39,116 nucleotides of DNA from a virus. Location of the stretch: the IMG/VR virus record IMGVR_UViG_3300034198_022040, positions 1 to 39,116 of that record; one strand, written 5' to 3'. The notes beneath the pieces were generated by a model. It searched no databases. It was given only the letters and a program-made list of their open reading frames with translations, and had not been told where the DNA came from. The translations under genes were made by a program, and so were the position numbers. Of this stretch, positions 1 to 7,911 are shown in pieces (the first letter of the stretch is position 1; each line of letters begins with the position of its first letter).

Positions 1-510
1 CCAAGCATCAGTGTAAGCGCAACTCCTAGCTCCACACCCGCTACATCTTCAAGCGTAACGCCTAGTATAACTCCAAGCATTACAGCTACATCTAGTGTAA
101 CACCAAGTATTAGTGTGAGTGTAACTCCTAGCGTAACACCAGAAGCATCTTCAAGTGTAACTCCTAGTGTAACTCCAAGCATTACAGCTACGTCAAGCGT
201 CACGCCAAGCATCAGCTTGAGCGCAACTCCTAGTGTTACTCCAAGTATTAGCTTGAGTGCAACTCCTAGTGTAACACCTAGTGTGACTCCAAGCATAAGT
301 GTAAGTGCTACACCTAGCGTGACACCAAGCATTACAACTACTCCAAGTATTACAGCTACACCTAGCATCACAGCTACACCAAGCATCACAGCCACACCTA
401 GCGTGACACCTAGTGTGACAACAACGCCTAGTGTAACACCAAGTCCTAGTTTGGCAGTAAGTCCAACACCACAACCAACACCTAGCGTGAGTCCAAGTAA
501 TAGTCCTGCG
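1..510 (+). repeat. Degenerate tandem repeat encoding SVTPS/SITATPS units
   Basis: Short coding repeats built from codons such as cct-agt-gta-aca and cca-agc-att-aca recur with many synonymous differences, giving units of 3-9 codons. The array continues beyond the left edge. The synonymous variation suggests the peptide pattern is under selection rather than being a fresh DNA-level expansion. Confidence 0.85.
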
Positions 511-1026
511 CCTGCTGGTGCTGTATTCTTTGTAATATATCCACAACCTTCGGCAGCACCAACACAAAATTCAACATGTCCAGATCCAGTTCCACCTGAA
601 TGTGTGTGTGGACATGCAGGCGAATATTGCAATAGTGGCAAAATTATAAGCCAAGGTTCTGGAACAGGTCAGGACAGTGGAAACGGAAAACTTGTATATA
701 CCAATGTAAACGCAAACTTGGAAGTGTTTCCACCACATGCCGCCGATTCATATGTGGCAGCACCTTATATTTTGGCAAGAGGTTGGTTCACCGCAGGTTT
801 TGTGGCTGACGCTACTGGTGCTACTACAATGGCTGCAACAATGATTTCTTACGGTCCAGATCCAGATACAGGTTGTTGTACTCAAGTGACTCCTAACCGT
901 TATGTCACCTTGACGTTCGGAGATTTGCAGAGTCAAATAGATGCCCCTGCTTGCGGATCTGGTACTGGAAGTGATCCTTACCGCATATTTATGCCTGGCG
1001 GAGTTGAATCTCGTCCTTGTGCATGA
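1..1026 (+). CDS. Pro/Thr/Ser-repeat (mucin-like) fibre protein, 5' end outside window
   Basis: The reading frame is open to the left edge, so the first codon in the window (Pro) is internal; a GTG at 115 is not needed as a start. Roughly the first 165 codons are degenerate tandem repeats of the types SVTPSVTPS, SITATPS and SISLSATPS. A non-repeat domain of about 170 residues follows, with several Cys residues (a CVCGHAGEYC stretch, a CC pair and a Cys next to the C-terminus). Position beside a propeller-type structural protein and a sugar-modification cassette suggests a tail fibre, whisker or surface decoration. Low-complexity Thr/Ser/Pro tracts are typical O-glycosylation substrates, but glycosylation here is inference. 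The C-terminal domain is not recognised. The leftward extent and N-terminus are unknown. Confidence 0.75.
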   Translation, partial: PSISVSATPSSTPATSSSVTPSITPSITATSSVTPSISVSVTPSVTPEASSSVTPSVTPSITATSSVTPSISLSATPSVTPSISLSATPSVTPSVTPSISVSATPSVTPSITTTPSITATPSITATPSITATPSVTPSVTTTPSVTPSPSLAVSPTPQPTPSVSPSNSPAPAGAVFFVIYPQPSAAPTQNSTCPDPVPPECVCGHAGEYCNSGKIISQGSGTGQDSGNGKLVYTNVNANLEVFPPHAADSYVAAPYILARGWFTAGFVADATGATTMAATMISYGPDPDTGCCTQVTPNRYVTLTFGDLQSQIDAPACGSGTGSDPYRIFMPGGVESRPCA

Positions 1027-1090
1027 GCACGATAATTGTTAAAATATAATTTGCAATTCTACATTTTGGTGCTAGAATTTGTTGTAAAGC

Positions 1091-1130
1091 TTGAATGAAT
1101 CACAGATATGTATAACTGTGTTTCATTTAA
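1091..1130 (+). promoter_or_regulatory. Long hairpin just upstream of the duplicated glycosyltransferase gene
   Basis: Arm 1091-1105 pairs with arm 1116-1130 around a 10-base loop. That is 15 pairs, with one T-T mismatch and one G-T wobble. It ends 6 bases before the ATG at 1137 and has no U tract after it, so it is not a classical terminator. It fills most of the region where a ribosome-binding site would lie. It could terminate fibre transcription, protect the mRNA or limit translation of the transferase; the sequence does not decide. Confidence 0.55.
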
Positions 1131-1136
1131 GTTGTT

Positions 1137-3755
1137 ATGTCTATGTCAAAAATATTTATACAAATTGCAAGTTACAGAGATAAAGAGTTGCTGCCAACTA
1201 TACGAGATTGTATAGCAAAAGCAAAATACCCAGAAAATTTAGTGTTTGCAGTTGCATGGCAACATGATGAAACTGAGACATTGGATGGTTACGACAAAGA
1301 TCCACGATTCAAAATCATAGACATTCCATACAAGCAAAGTAAGGGAGTTTGTTGGATTCGACACCAATTAAATTTGTTGTATTCTGGTGAAGATTATTGT
1401 TTGCAATTGGATAGTCATCATAGATTTGCTCAAGACTGGGATACACAAGCTATTGGAATGTTGCAAGATTTGTGTGCGGTTGGATACAAAAAGCCAGTAT
1501 TGACGGCGTATTTGTCTTCTTACGAACCAGAGAATGATCCAAAAGGTAGGGTCACAGAGCCTTGGATGATCTGTTTTGATAGGTATTTGCCTGAGGGGCC
1601 AATCTTTCCAACTCCAAGTGTTATACCAGATCACAATACGTTAGAGTTGCCAATTCCAGCACGATTTTTTAGCGGACATTTTGCTTTTGCACATGGATCG
1701 TTTGTAAAAGAAGTGGTGTATGATCCAAATTTGTATTTCCATGGCGAAGAAATCAACATGGCAGTTCGTGCATATACGCACGGATATGATTTGTTTCACC
1801 CTCACAAAGTTATAGCATGGCATTATTACCATCGATCTGGATCTATAAAGCAATGGGATGATGACAAGATTTGGGCAGACCGAAATGCAGCATCACACTT
1901 GCGTACAAGAAAATTGTTTGGTATGGACGGAGAAACCAAAAATATAGATTTTGGCGTATATGATTTTGGTAAAGTAAGAACACTTCAAGACTATGAAAAA
2001 TTTGCGGGTGTGCGATTCAAAGATCGTTCAGTCCAACAATACACATTGGATCAAAAAATTGCTCCTAATCCAGTAATCAGTGATCCAGAAGAATACGAAA
2101 AATCTTTGCTGCACATCTTTAAGTTCTGTATTGATATGCATGATGACAGTGTTCCAGAAAAAGATTATGATGCTTGGATCATTGCGTTCAAAAATGCCGA
2201 TGGAGTTGAAATTGTGCGAGTTGACGCTGGAGAAGCTGAGGTAGCTTCTTACAAAAATTCTTTGGCTGCGGATCGGTGGCATAGAATTTGGCGAGCATTT
2301 CACACAAAAGAAGTGCCAAAGACTTATGTATTTTGGCCACATAGTAAATCCAAGGGATGGATGGAAAAGATTGAGCGGTATATACCATCACCAGTAAAAC
2401 CTATTCCTCGCTCACCAGATCCAGAGAGTTTGTGGAAGCATAGCAAAAAGAATCAAAAGCAAAGAAACGAAAAGGTTGCTTTCAATTCTGACCCAAACAA
2501 GAGAAAAATCTTTGTTCACATTCCTGCTTACCGAGATCCAGAGTTGTTACCAACCATTGAAAGCGCATTGAAAAACGCTGCATACTCTGACCGATTGGTG
2601 TTTGGTGTTTGTCACCAAGTCAACAAAGCTGACAAATTTTCAAAGGATTTGGATAAGTTCAGAACCGATCCTAGATTCAGAATCATTGATATGGATTACA
2701 CCGCAGCAAAAGGGCTTCCTTTTGCACGATACCAAATCAACACTATGTTGCTGAATGAGGAGTATATTTTGCAATTGGACAGCCATCATAGATTTGCCAA
2801 AAATTGGGATTCTACGTTGATTGAGATGCACGATTCATTAAAAGCAGATGGTGTCAAAAAGCCGTTGGTGGCTGGATATTTGCCGTTCTATGATCCATCT
2901 GACGATCCAAACTCTAGAACCAAACAGCCATGGCAGTCAGTCATGTCATGTTTTTATCCACATGGAACTATCTTTATTCGACCAAGCTCGTTTAACAGTT
3001 CTGTGGATTTGACAAAGCCAGTACCAGGAAGATTTTTGTCTGGACATTTTTGCTTTGGTGATAATCATTGGGGAAAAACTATCAAACATGACTCAGATAT
3101 CTTTTTCAGCGGTGAAGAAATCAATCTGACTGTGCGTTCATTTACACATGGATATGACATTTATCATCCAAACAAGGTGGTAATTTGGCATTCTATGGCA
3201 AGAAAAGAACGAGATGGAATTTTGGTTTGGGATGACCAAGCAAAGCGTGGAGAAAATTGGAATGAGTTGCAATCCAAATCCCGAGCAAAAATTCGACAAC
3301 TTCTGCAAACCGAATACAACGGATATGATTTGAGTGGTTATGATTTGGGAACTGAGCGTTCATTGCATGACTATGAGTTGTATGCCGGTATATGCTTCAA
3401 AGAAAAGTCTGTGCAACCATATACTATGGACAATGGAGTTCCTCCAAACCCAAAGATGTCGGAAGAACAGTGGAAAGCTTCGCTTAAAAAGTCATTTTAT
3501 CATCTCGTCAACATTACCAAACAACAATTACCAGGCAACGACTATAGCAGTATTTTGGTTGCGTTTGATGATGATCAAGGTCAAGCAATTTCAGCAAAGC
3601 ATATCACTGGCAAAACTTTGGAGAAATTTTTGCAAGGTAAAGAAAACATTCACTATGAAGAATACTTCCTTACAGATAAATGGCCTGCTAGGGTTGTGTA
3701 TTGGGGAGTGAGCCAAAGCCGTGGTTGGGCAGAACGAGTAGAAATAAAACTATGA
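1137..3755 (+). CDS. Tandemly duplicated GlcNAc-transferase-family (GT60/PF11397-like) glycosyltransferase
   Basis: The 872-residue protein holds two copies of one glycosyltransferase domain. Copy 1 begins KIFIQIASYRD near residue 5 and copy 2 KIFVHIPAYRD near 457. Each has the nucleotide-sugar/metal motif LQLDSHHRF (D92 and D548) and, exactly 111 residues later, a GEEI motif (G203 and G659), followed by the RxxTHGYD and WH signatures. These match the family of Skp1 hydroxyproline GlcNAc-transferase and trypanosome mucin-type O-GlcNAc transferases, which use UDP-GlcNAc. Both copies look catalytically complete. A C-terminal extension of each copy ends in a similar WGVSQSRGW / WPHSKSKGW motif, so the duplication includes an accessory region. 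ATG 1143 is an alternative start. The neighbouring Thr/Ser/Pro-rich fibre is an obvious candidate acceptor, though a host or phage glycan is also possible. Confidence 0.85.
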   Translation: MSMSKIFIQIASYRDKELLPTIRDCIAKAKYPENLVFAVAWQHDETETLDGYDKDPRFKIIDIPYKQSKGVCWIRHQLNLLYSGEDYCLQLDSHHRFAQDWDTQAIGMLQDLCAVGYKKPVLTAYLSSYEPENDPKGRVTEPWMICFDRYLPEGPIFPTPSVIPDHNTLELPIPARFFSGHFAFAHGSFVKEVVYDPNLYFHGEEINMAVRAYTHGYDLFHPHKVIAWHYYHRSGSIKQWDDDKIWADRNAASHLRTRKLFGMDGETKNIDFGVYDFGKVRTLQDYEKFAGVRFKDRSVQQYTLDQKIAPNPVISDPEEYEKSLLHIFKFCIDMHDDSVPEKDYDAWIIAFKNADGVEIVRVDAGEAEVASYKNSLAADRWHRIWRAFHTKEVPKTYVFWPHSKSKGWMEKIERYIPSPVKPIPRSPDPESLWKHSKKNQKQRNEKVAFNSDPNKRKIFVHIPAYRDPELLPTIESALKNAAYSDRLVFGVCHQVNKADKFSKDLDKFRTDPRFRIIDMDYTAAKGLPFARYQINTMLLNEEYILQLDSHHRFAKNWDSTLIEMHDSLKADGVKKPLVAGYLPFYDPSDDPNSRTKQPWQSVMSCFYPHGTIFIRPSSFNSSVDLTKPVPGRFLSGHFCFGDNHWGKTIKHDSDIFFSGEEINLTVRSFTHGYDIYHPNKVVIWHSMARKERDGILVWDDQAKRGENWNELQSKSRAKIRQLLQTEYNGYDLSGYDLGTERSLHDYELYAGICFKEKSVQPYTMDNGVPPNPKMSEEQWKASLKKSFYHLVNITKQQLPGNDYSSILVAFDDDQGQAISAKHITGKTLEKFLQGKENIHYEEYFLTDKWPARVVYWGVSQSRGWAERVEIKL

Positions 3756-3913
3756 CTTTTGATATTAGCAACTTACGTTTTGTTTACTTTACAAATGAGA
3801 CCAATATTCCATTGATGGAATTGACGCTCAAAAACTTTTTCAAATACAACACACTGAAGAATGTGAAAGTAAGCGTCATAAGCAACTTCTATAAAGACAG
3901 TAATCTACCATAA
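3752..3913 (+). pseudogene. Short ORF, possible 5' remnant of a larger glycosyltransferase-like gene
   Basis: The ATG overlaps the preceding stop as ATGA, so it is positioned to be translated. The 53-residue product (MTFDISNLRFVYFTNET...) reads like the first strand and helix of a Rossmann-like GT-A domain: a hydrophobic strand RFVYFTN, a helix LMELTLKNFF, and a second strand VKVSVISN. It then stops at a TAA before any DxD or other catalytic motif. The next 60 bases show no continuation in another frame. I read it as a truncated gene, but a genuine 53-residue protein cannot be excluded. It sits in a cassette where gene turnover is expected. Confidence 0.45.
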
Positions 3914-3918
3914 AACTA

Positions 3919-3947
3919 TTGACAAAATTGATTGACTTTGATAAACT
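3919..3947 (+). promoter_or_regulatory. Possible sigma70-like promoter before the methyltransferase gene
   Basis: A perfect TTGACA lies at 3919-3924, and 17 bases later there is a weak -10 match TAAACT at 3942-3947. The spacing is right and transcription would begin about 20 bases before the ATG at 3976. The -10 is poor and the region is AT-rich, so chance is a real alternative. Confidence 0.3.
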
Positions 3948-3975
3948 ATCTTGAATTTACAACATACATATTATT

Positions 3976-4509
3976 ATGGCACATCAACAACAACGAGACT
4001 ATTGTATCAGCGTAAAAAATCGACACCCAACTCTATTCAAGAATACATCCGTTTTGGATGTTGGTTCTTTGGATATAAATGGATCAAATCATTATCTATT
4101 TGAAGAGAATTATGATTATGTTGGTATTGATATTATTGAGGGCAGAAACGTAAACTATATTGGTAGATCACACACATATCACCGAGAAGAACCATTTGAC
4201 GTGGCGATATCCACAGAGTGTTTTGAGCATGATGAGTTTTGGAAAGAGTCGTTTCAAAACATGTACAACCTATTAAAGCCAGCAGGTTTGTTGATGTTTA
4301 CATGTGCATCCGAAGGTAGAAACGAGCATGGTACGGCACGATGTGCTCCGTGGGATGCTCCTGGCGTTGCTCAGTTGGGTAATTACTATGGAAACTTGAC
4401 CGAAAAGATGTTCAAAGAGAATTTTGACATCGCAAGCATGTTTAGCGAATACGAATTCCAAGAAATTCCTCATATCTGGGACTTGTATTTTTACGGAATC
4501 AAGAAGTAA
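3976..4509 (+). CDS. Class I SAM-dependent methyltransferase (Methyltransf_11 type)
   Basis: The 177-residue product has the SAM-binding motif I VLDVGSLDINGS at about residues 26-37, an acidic residue ending strand 2 (GIDIIEG, D52), a post-motif EPFDVAISTECFEH, and a LLKPAGLLMFTCASEG strand typical of small-molecule methyltransferases. It lies between glycosyltransferase-like genes, so methylation of a sugar residue is the most natural role. The substrate is not visible in the sequence. No strong Shine-Dalgarno precedes the ATG. Near the C-terminus the protein is rich in aromatic residues, as is common when a sugar or nucleotide is bound. Confidence 0.8.
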   Translation: MAHQQQRDYCISVKNRHPTLFKNTSVLDVGSLDINGSNHYLFEENYDYVGIDIIEGRNVNYIGRSHTYHREEPFDVAISTECFEHDEFWKESFQNMYNLLKPAGLLMFTCASEGRNEHGTARCAPWDAPGVAQLGNYYGNLTEKMFKENFDIASMFSEYEFQEIPHIWDLYFYGIKK

Positions 4510-4516
4510 TATCATT

Positions 4517-5530
4517 ATGAAAAAACCTATAGTTACTACGTGGGGTATTGGAGACACTTATCGATCACGCATCAAAAGCAACATCGAAACTTGTCTAAAA
4601 AGTGGGTATGACAATACCATGGATTACGTCATACTCACCGACGTGCCAAGTGATTTTGACGAACTACGTATCACAACAAATAAAATTGTCGATGTAGTCA
4701 ATATTCACGAAGTACGTGAAGAGTATGCGTGGTCAAAAGACATAGAACATATTCCACAAAAACAAGAAACCTACGGTGATGAGTATCGGGCAAATATGAG
4801 CCGAGATAAACAGTTTTCATATTCGCTACATCGGTTTTCTTTGCCTAAAATTGCAGAGCTTGGATACACCAATTTTTTAATGCACGACCCAGATGCCGAC
4901 ATTCGATACGACAAAATCGTAAGCGGCGAGATCACAGAAGAAGAGTTTTGGGAACAATTCAATACTCCTGTTAGATCCATGAAGGGATGCTACAAAGAAG
5001 CTATTCAAGTTAGCTCTGAAAAGTTTGAGTGGGCAAGAGCAGTTGGACTACATCAATCACTGGTGGCATTGCAAACAGCGTCAATATTGATAGAAAAGTT
5101 AAACACAAAGTATAAAACCGATAGATATCCGATTGTTCCACGATTGGAAATTACGGAAGGTCCGTTTAGATACTACAATTTTTCATCAACTTCTGAGCTA
5201 AAAGAGTATTTTAACATTTGGAATGATACTATAAAGCTGAGCCTTTCAGACACATACCTTCGCAGAACTAATTTTTGTGGGGGATATATGTTGTGTGACT
5301 ATATTCCAATTGGTGCTGTGAATCTTTACTATAATATGAAGGTGTTGGATTTTAGCACCAAGTATTATACAATCGATCTGTATTGGACGGATCGGTATTT
5401 TATGCCCCGAGAAGGGGGCTTGCCAGATGGAATGAAATTTGAACCTGGCTCTACACTTGATGATTTCATGGAAAAAAATAAACACATTATTGATGCTTTG
5501 AAAGCACAAGGACGATGGCCAAAACTTTGA
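4517..5530 (+). CDS. GT-A-like glycosyltransferase candidate with DPDAD motif
   Basis: I start it at ATG 4517 (MKKPIVTTWGIGDTY), not at the upstream in-frame ATG 4424 that lies inside the methyltransferase gene; this leaves a 7-base spacer. The 337-residue protein opens with a hydrophobic strand and a GIGDTYRSRI helix, and has FLMHDPDADIRYD (D124, D126, D128), which resembles the metal-binding DxD of nucleotide-sugar transferases. The second half is rich in Tyr, Trp and Phe. I do not recognise a named family. The assignment rests on the DxD pattern and on the surrounding sugar-modification genes. It may instead be a non-catalytic glycan-processing protein. Confidence 0.5.
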   Translation: MKKPIVTTWGIGDTYRSRIKSNIETCLKSGYDNTMDYVILTDVPSDFDELRITTNKIVDVVNIHEVREEYAWSKDIEHIPQKQETYGDEYRANMSRDKQFSYSLHRFSLPKIAELGYTNFLMHDPDADIRYDKIVSGEITEEEFWEQFNTPVRSMKGCYKEAIQVSSEKFEWARAVGLHQSLVALQTASILIEKLNTKYKTDRYPIVPRLEITEGPFRYYNFSSTSELKEYFNIWNDTIKLSLSDTYLRRTNFCGGYMLCDYIPIGAVNLYYNMKVLDFSTKYYTIDLYWTDRYFMPREGGLPDGMKFEPGSTLDDFMEKNKHIIDALKAQGRWPKL

Positions 5531-5539
5531 TATAATACT

Positions 5540-6172
5540 ATGTATACAAACGAAAAAATAACAAGACGTTCAGATCTTGCAAATAACGATAGTCTGTCTT
5601 CTTATTTGGGTTATACGGCACAACAAAATCCAAATGCGTATGAGGCGTTTTACAAATTTATTCAAAACGTCAAACCAAAACGAATTCTTGAAATTGGGAC
5701 TGGATTAGGAGGGTTTTCTATGTTTTTGAAGCATGTGTGTGACGAGCTTCAATTAGATACTACAATCGTTACATACGACGTTAATTCAAGACAAGAATAC
5801 AAAACACTCTTGGACGTGGGAATTGATGTACGTATCGAAAATATTTTTAACGCTGGCTATACACAAGTATACAAACAAGTGTTGGATTATATCCAAGGTG
5901 ATGGTGTAACCTTGGTGTTGTGTGATGGTGGATACAAAATTGGAGAGTTCAACTTGCTTTCAGATCACATCAAAGTTGGTGATCTCATCATGGCTCACGA
6001 TTACGCACCGGATTCAAAGTTCTTTGCAGATGAAGTATACAAAAAACTGTGGAACTGGCACGAGATACAAGACTCCAATATTCAAGAATCCGTGAACCGA
6101 AACAAATTGGTGGCATATAACGCCGATGAGTTTGTTAAAGCTGTATGGGTTTGTAAACAAAAAGTACAATGA
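5540..6172 (+). CDS. Class I SAM-dependent O-methyltransferase, CmcI/rhamnosyl type
   Basis: The 210-residue product has motif I RILEIGTGLGGFSMFL (E51, G53, G55), a strand VTYDVNS ending in an acidic residue, and the strongly characteristic LVLCDGGYKIGEFNLLSD followed by GDLIMAHDY. This arrangement is typical of the CmcI-like and rhamnosyl O-methyltransferase group, whose D and H residues bind a metal. It probably caps a sugar made by the adjacent transferases. The stop overlaps the next gene by ATGA, so the two are translationally coupled. TATAAT preceded by TG lies at 5528-5536 directly before the start; this could be an extended -10, though the RNA would then begin at or after the ATG. Confidence 0.8.
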   Translation: MYTNEKITRRSDLANNDSLSSYLGYTAQQNPNAYEAFYKFIQNVKPKRILEIGTGLGGFSMFLKHVCDELQLDTTIVTYDVNSRQEYKTLLDVGIDVRIENIFNAGYTQVYKQVLDYIQGDGVTLVLCDGGYKIGEFNLLSDHIKVGDLIMAHDYAPDSKFFADEVYKKLWNWHEIQDSNIQESVNRNKLVAYNADEFVKAVWVCKQKVQ

Positions 6173-7860
6173 CAAACGATCTTACAATAGTTACCGGTTT
6201 GTGGAATATCAACAGAATTGGTAGACCATTCGATCACTATATCGAAAATCTAAACAAATTGCTAGATATTGATGCAAATTTGTTTTTGTATCTACCAAAA
6301 GAATTGGAACCTTTGGTGTGGAAAAAACGAACCAAAAAGAATACGTTTGTCAAGATCTATGAATTAAGTGATGTTCAAAACATGTACAAACCATTCTGGG
6401 ACAAAACTCAAAAATTGAGAACCGATCCAGCATGGATAAATAAGGCAGGTTGGCTTGCAGCTTCACCTCAGGCTTCACAAGAATGGTACAATCCAATTGT
6501 GCAATCCAAGATGTTTTTGTTGAATGACGTTACCATTTGGAATCCTTTCAATACCAAACACTTTATGTGGTTGGATGCTGGTATCACCAACACTGTATAC
6601 GAAAAATACTTTACAGACAACCGAGTACTGGATAAGATTGCACCATATCTAGAACAATTCTTGTTCTTGAGCTATCCATATGAAGCCAACTTGGAGATCC
6701 ACGGATTTGATTTTGATGCTATCAATAGATACAGTGGTAAGAAGGTAACTTACGTTTGTAGAGGCGGATTGTTCGGGGGCACTAAAGAGTCTATCAATCA
6801 AGCCAATGCCACCTATTATTCTCTTTTAGATAGAACACTCAACGATGGCTACATGGGTACAGAAGAAAGTGTGTTTACCATCATGTCATATTTGGAACCT
6901 GAGAAGTATAGACGCTACTCTCTGGATTCAAATGGTTTGATTGTGAAGTTTGTACAAGCACTATTGGACAACAAAGTGACGCTTGAACCAATCCCACAAG
7001 ATGTCAATATATACACTCCAAGAAAGCACGTTGATCCAGACAAGCTGAGGGTGTCTTTGTATATGCTAACGTTCAACTTTCCTCAACAAGTTGAACACAC
7101 TATACAAACTTGGCTAAAACATCCAAAGTGGATCACAAATACCCGCAACATTTTGATTGACAACTCAACTGACGAAACTGCAAGAACGGTCAATGCTGAA
7201 TTGTGCAAAAAATACAATTTTGAACATATCATCAACAACAAAAATTTGGGTATCAACGGTGGTAGGTTTCAAGTGGCAGAACATTTTCAAAACTCTGATA
7301 GTGACTATTATGTGTTTTTGGAAGATGATATGGGAATTCACCCACCCGAAAAAAACGTGTGTCGCAATGGATTTAGCACCTATATTCCAAACTTGTATGA
7401 CAAAGTATTAAAAATCATCGGCGGCGATGTTGATGTTGATTTTTTGAAATTTTCTTATACCGAGGTATACATGGACAACAATATCCAAGTTTCTTGGTAT
7501 AACGTACCCAAGGTGGTGCGAGCGGAGGTTTGGCCTCATTATACTAAATTGCCTGTGTCTGGTTTGGACCCAAATTGCCCAAGAACAAAGTTTGACACAA
7601 TAGAGGTTGTGGATGGATTAAGTTATATAAAGGGCGATGTATATTATGCAAACTGGCCAATGATTGTGGGTAAAAGTGGCAATAAAAAGATGTTTTTGGA
7701 TACTACATGGGCATATCCATATGAACAAACTTGGATGAGTCACATGTTCCAAGAAACAAAAAAAGGTAACTTGAAACCGGCTGTTCTACTAGCAAGTCCT
7801 ATCCATCATAACAGAATTGCTTATTATAAACCAGAAGAAAGAAAAGAAAATGCTGGTTGA
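6169..7860 (+). CDS. Two-domain protein: HtrL/YibB-like domain fused to GT2-like glycosyltransferase
   Basis: Residues 1 to about 290 match the HtrL/YibB (WlaTC) pattern: LTIVTGLWNINRIGR at the N-terminus, then NPIVQSKMFLL and HFMWLDAGITN, the latter containing the D-x-G core. From about residue 297 a second domain begins with RVSLYMLTFNFPQQVEHTI and continues with LIDNSTDETA, NKNLGINGGRF and YVFLEDDMG (E385-D386-D387), the order of motifs in GT2-family transferases. Both halves are therefore nucleotide-sugar enzyme-like. HtrL/YibB proteins occur in bacterial surface polysaccharide loci. The gene is the last of the cassette and starts by a 4-base overlap with the methyltransferase. The biochemical product cannot be predicted. 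Confidence 0.75.
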   Translation: MTNDLTIVTGLWNINRIGRPFDHYIENLNKLLDIDANLFLYLPKELEPLVWKKRTKKNTFVKIYELSDVQNMYKPFWDKTQKLRTDPAWINKAGWLAASPQASQEWYNPIVQSKMFLLNDVTIWNPFNTKHFMWLDAGITNTVYEKYFTDNRVLDKIAPYLEQFLFLSYPYEANLEIHGFDFDAINRYSGKKVTYVCRGGLFGGTKESINQANATYYSLLDRTLNDGYMGTEESVFTIMSYLEPEKYRRYSLDSNGLIVKFVQALLDNKVTLEPIPQDVNIYTPRKHVDPDKLRVSLYMLTFNFPQQVEHTIQTWLKHPKWITNTRNILIDNSTDETARTVNAELCKKYNFEHIINNKNLGINGGRFQVAEHFQNSDSDYYVFLEDDMGIHPPEKNVCRNGFSTYIPNLYDKVLKIIGGDVDVDFLKFSYTEVYMDNNIQVSWYNVPKVVRAEVWPHYTKLPVSGLDPNCPRTKFDTIEVVDGLSYIKGDVYYANWPMIVGKSGNKKMFLDTTWAYPYEQTWMSHMFQETKKGNLKPAVLLASPIHHNRIAYYKPEERKENAG

Positions 7861-7899
7861 TTAGCACAATTCTTTTGCAGAATATTTGCTTTTGAACAA

Positions 7900-7907
7900 T
7901 ATTTATA
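7900..7907 (+). promoter_or_regulatory. TATTTATA octamer before the propeller gene
   Basis: The octamer lies 4 bases before ATG 7912, with AGGA overlapping its end. Its reverse complement is the T4 late-promoter core TATAAATA. It belongs to a set of similarly placed octamers on both strands. Confidence 0.4.
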
Positions 7908-7911
7908 GGAA

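Noticed and set aside
1-510. CRISPR-like array at the left edge
   Set aside because: The repeats are short, degenerate, in frame and have no unique spacers of constant length. They encode a peptide repeat.
193-567. Minus-strand frame rich in Cys and Trp opposite the repeat region
   Set aside because: It is the mirror of the Pro/Thr/Ser repeat and has no independent features.
5528-5536. TG-A-TATAAT, a perfect extended -10 before the O-methyltransferase gene
   Set aside because: No -35 match at the right distance, and the RNA would begin at or after the ATG at 5540. Kept only as a remark under that gene.
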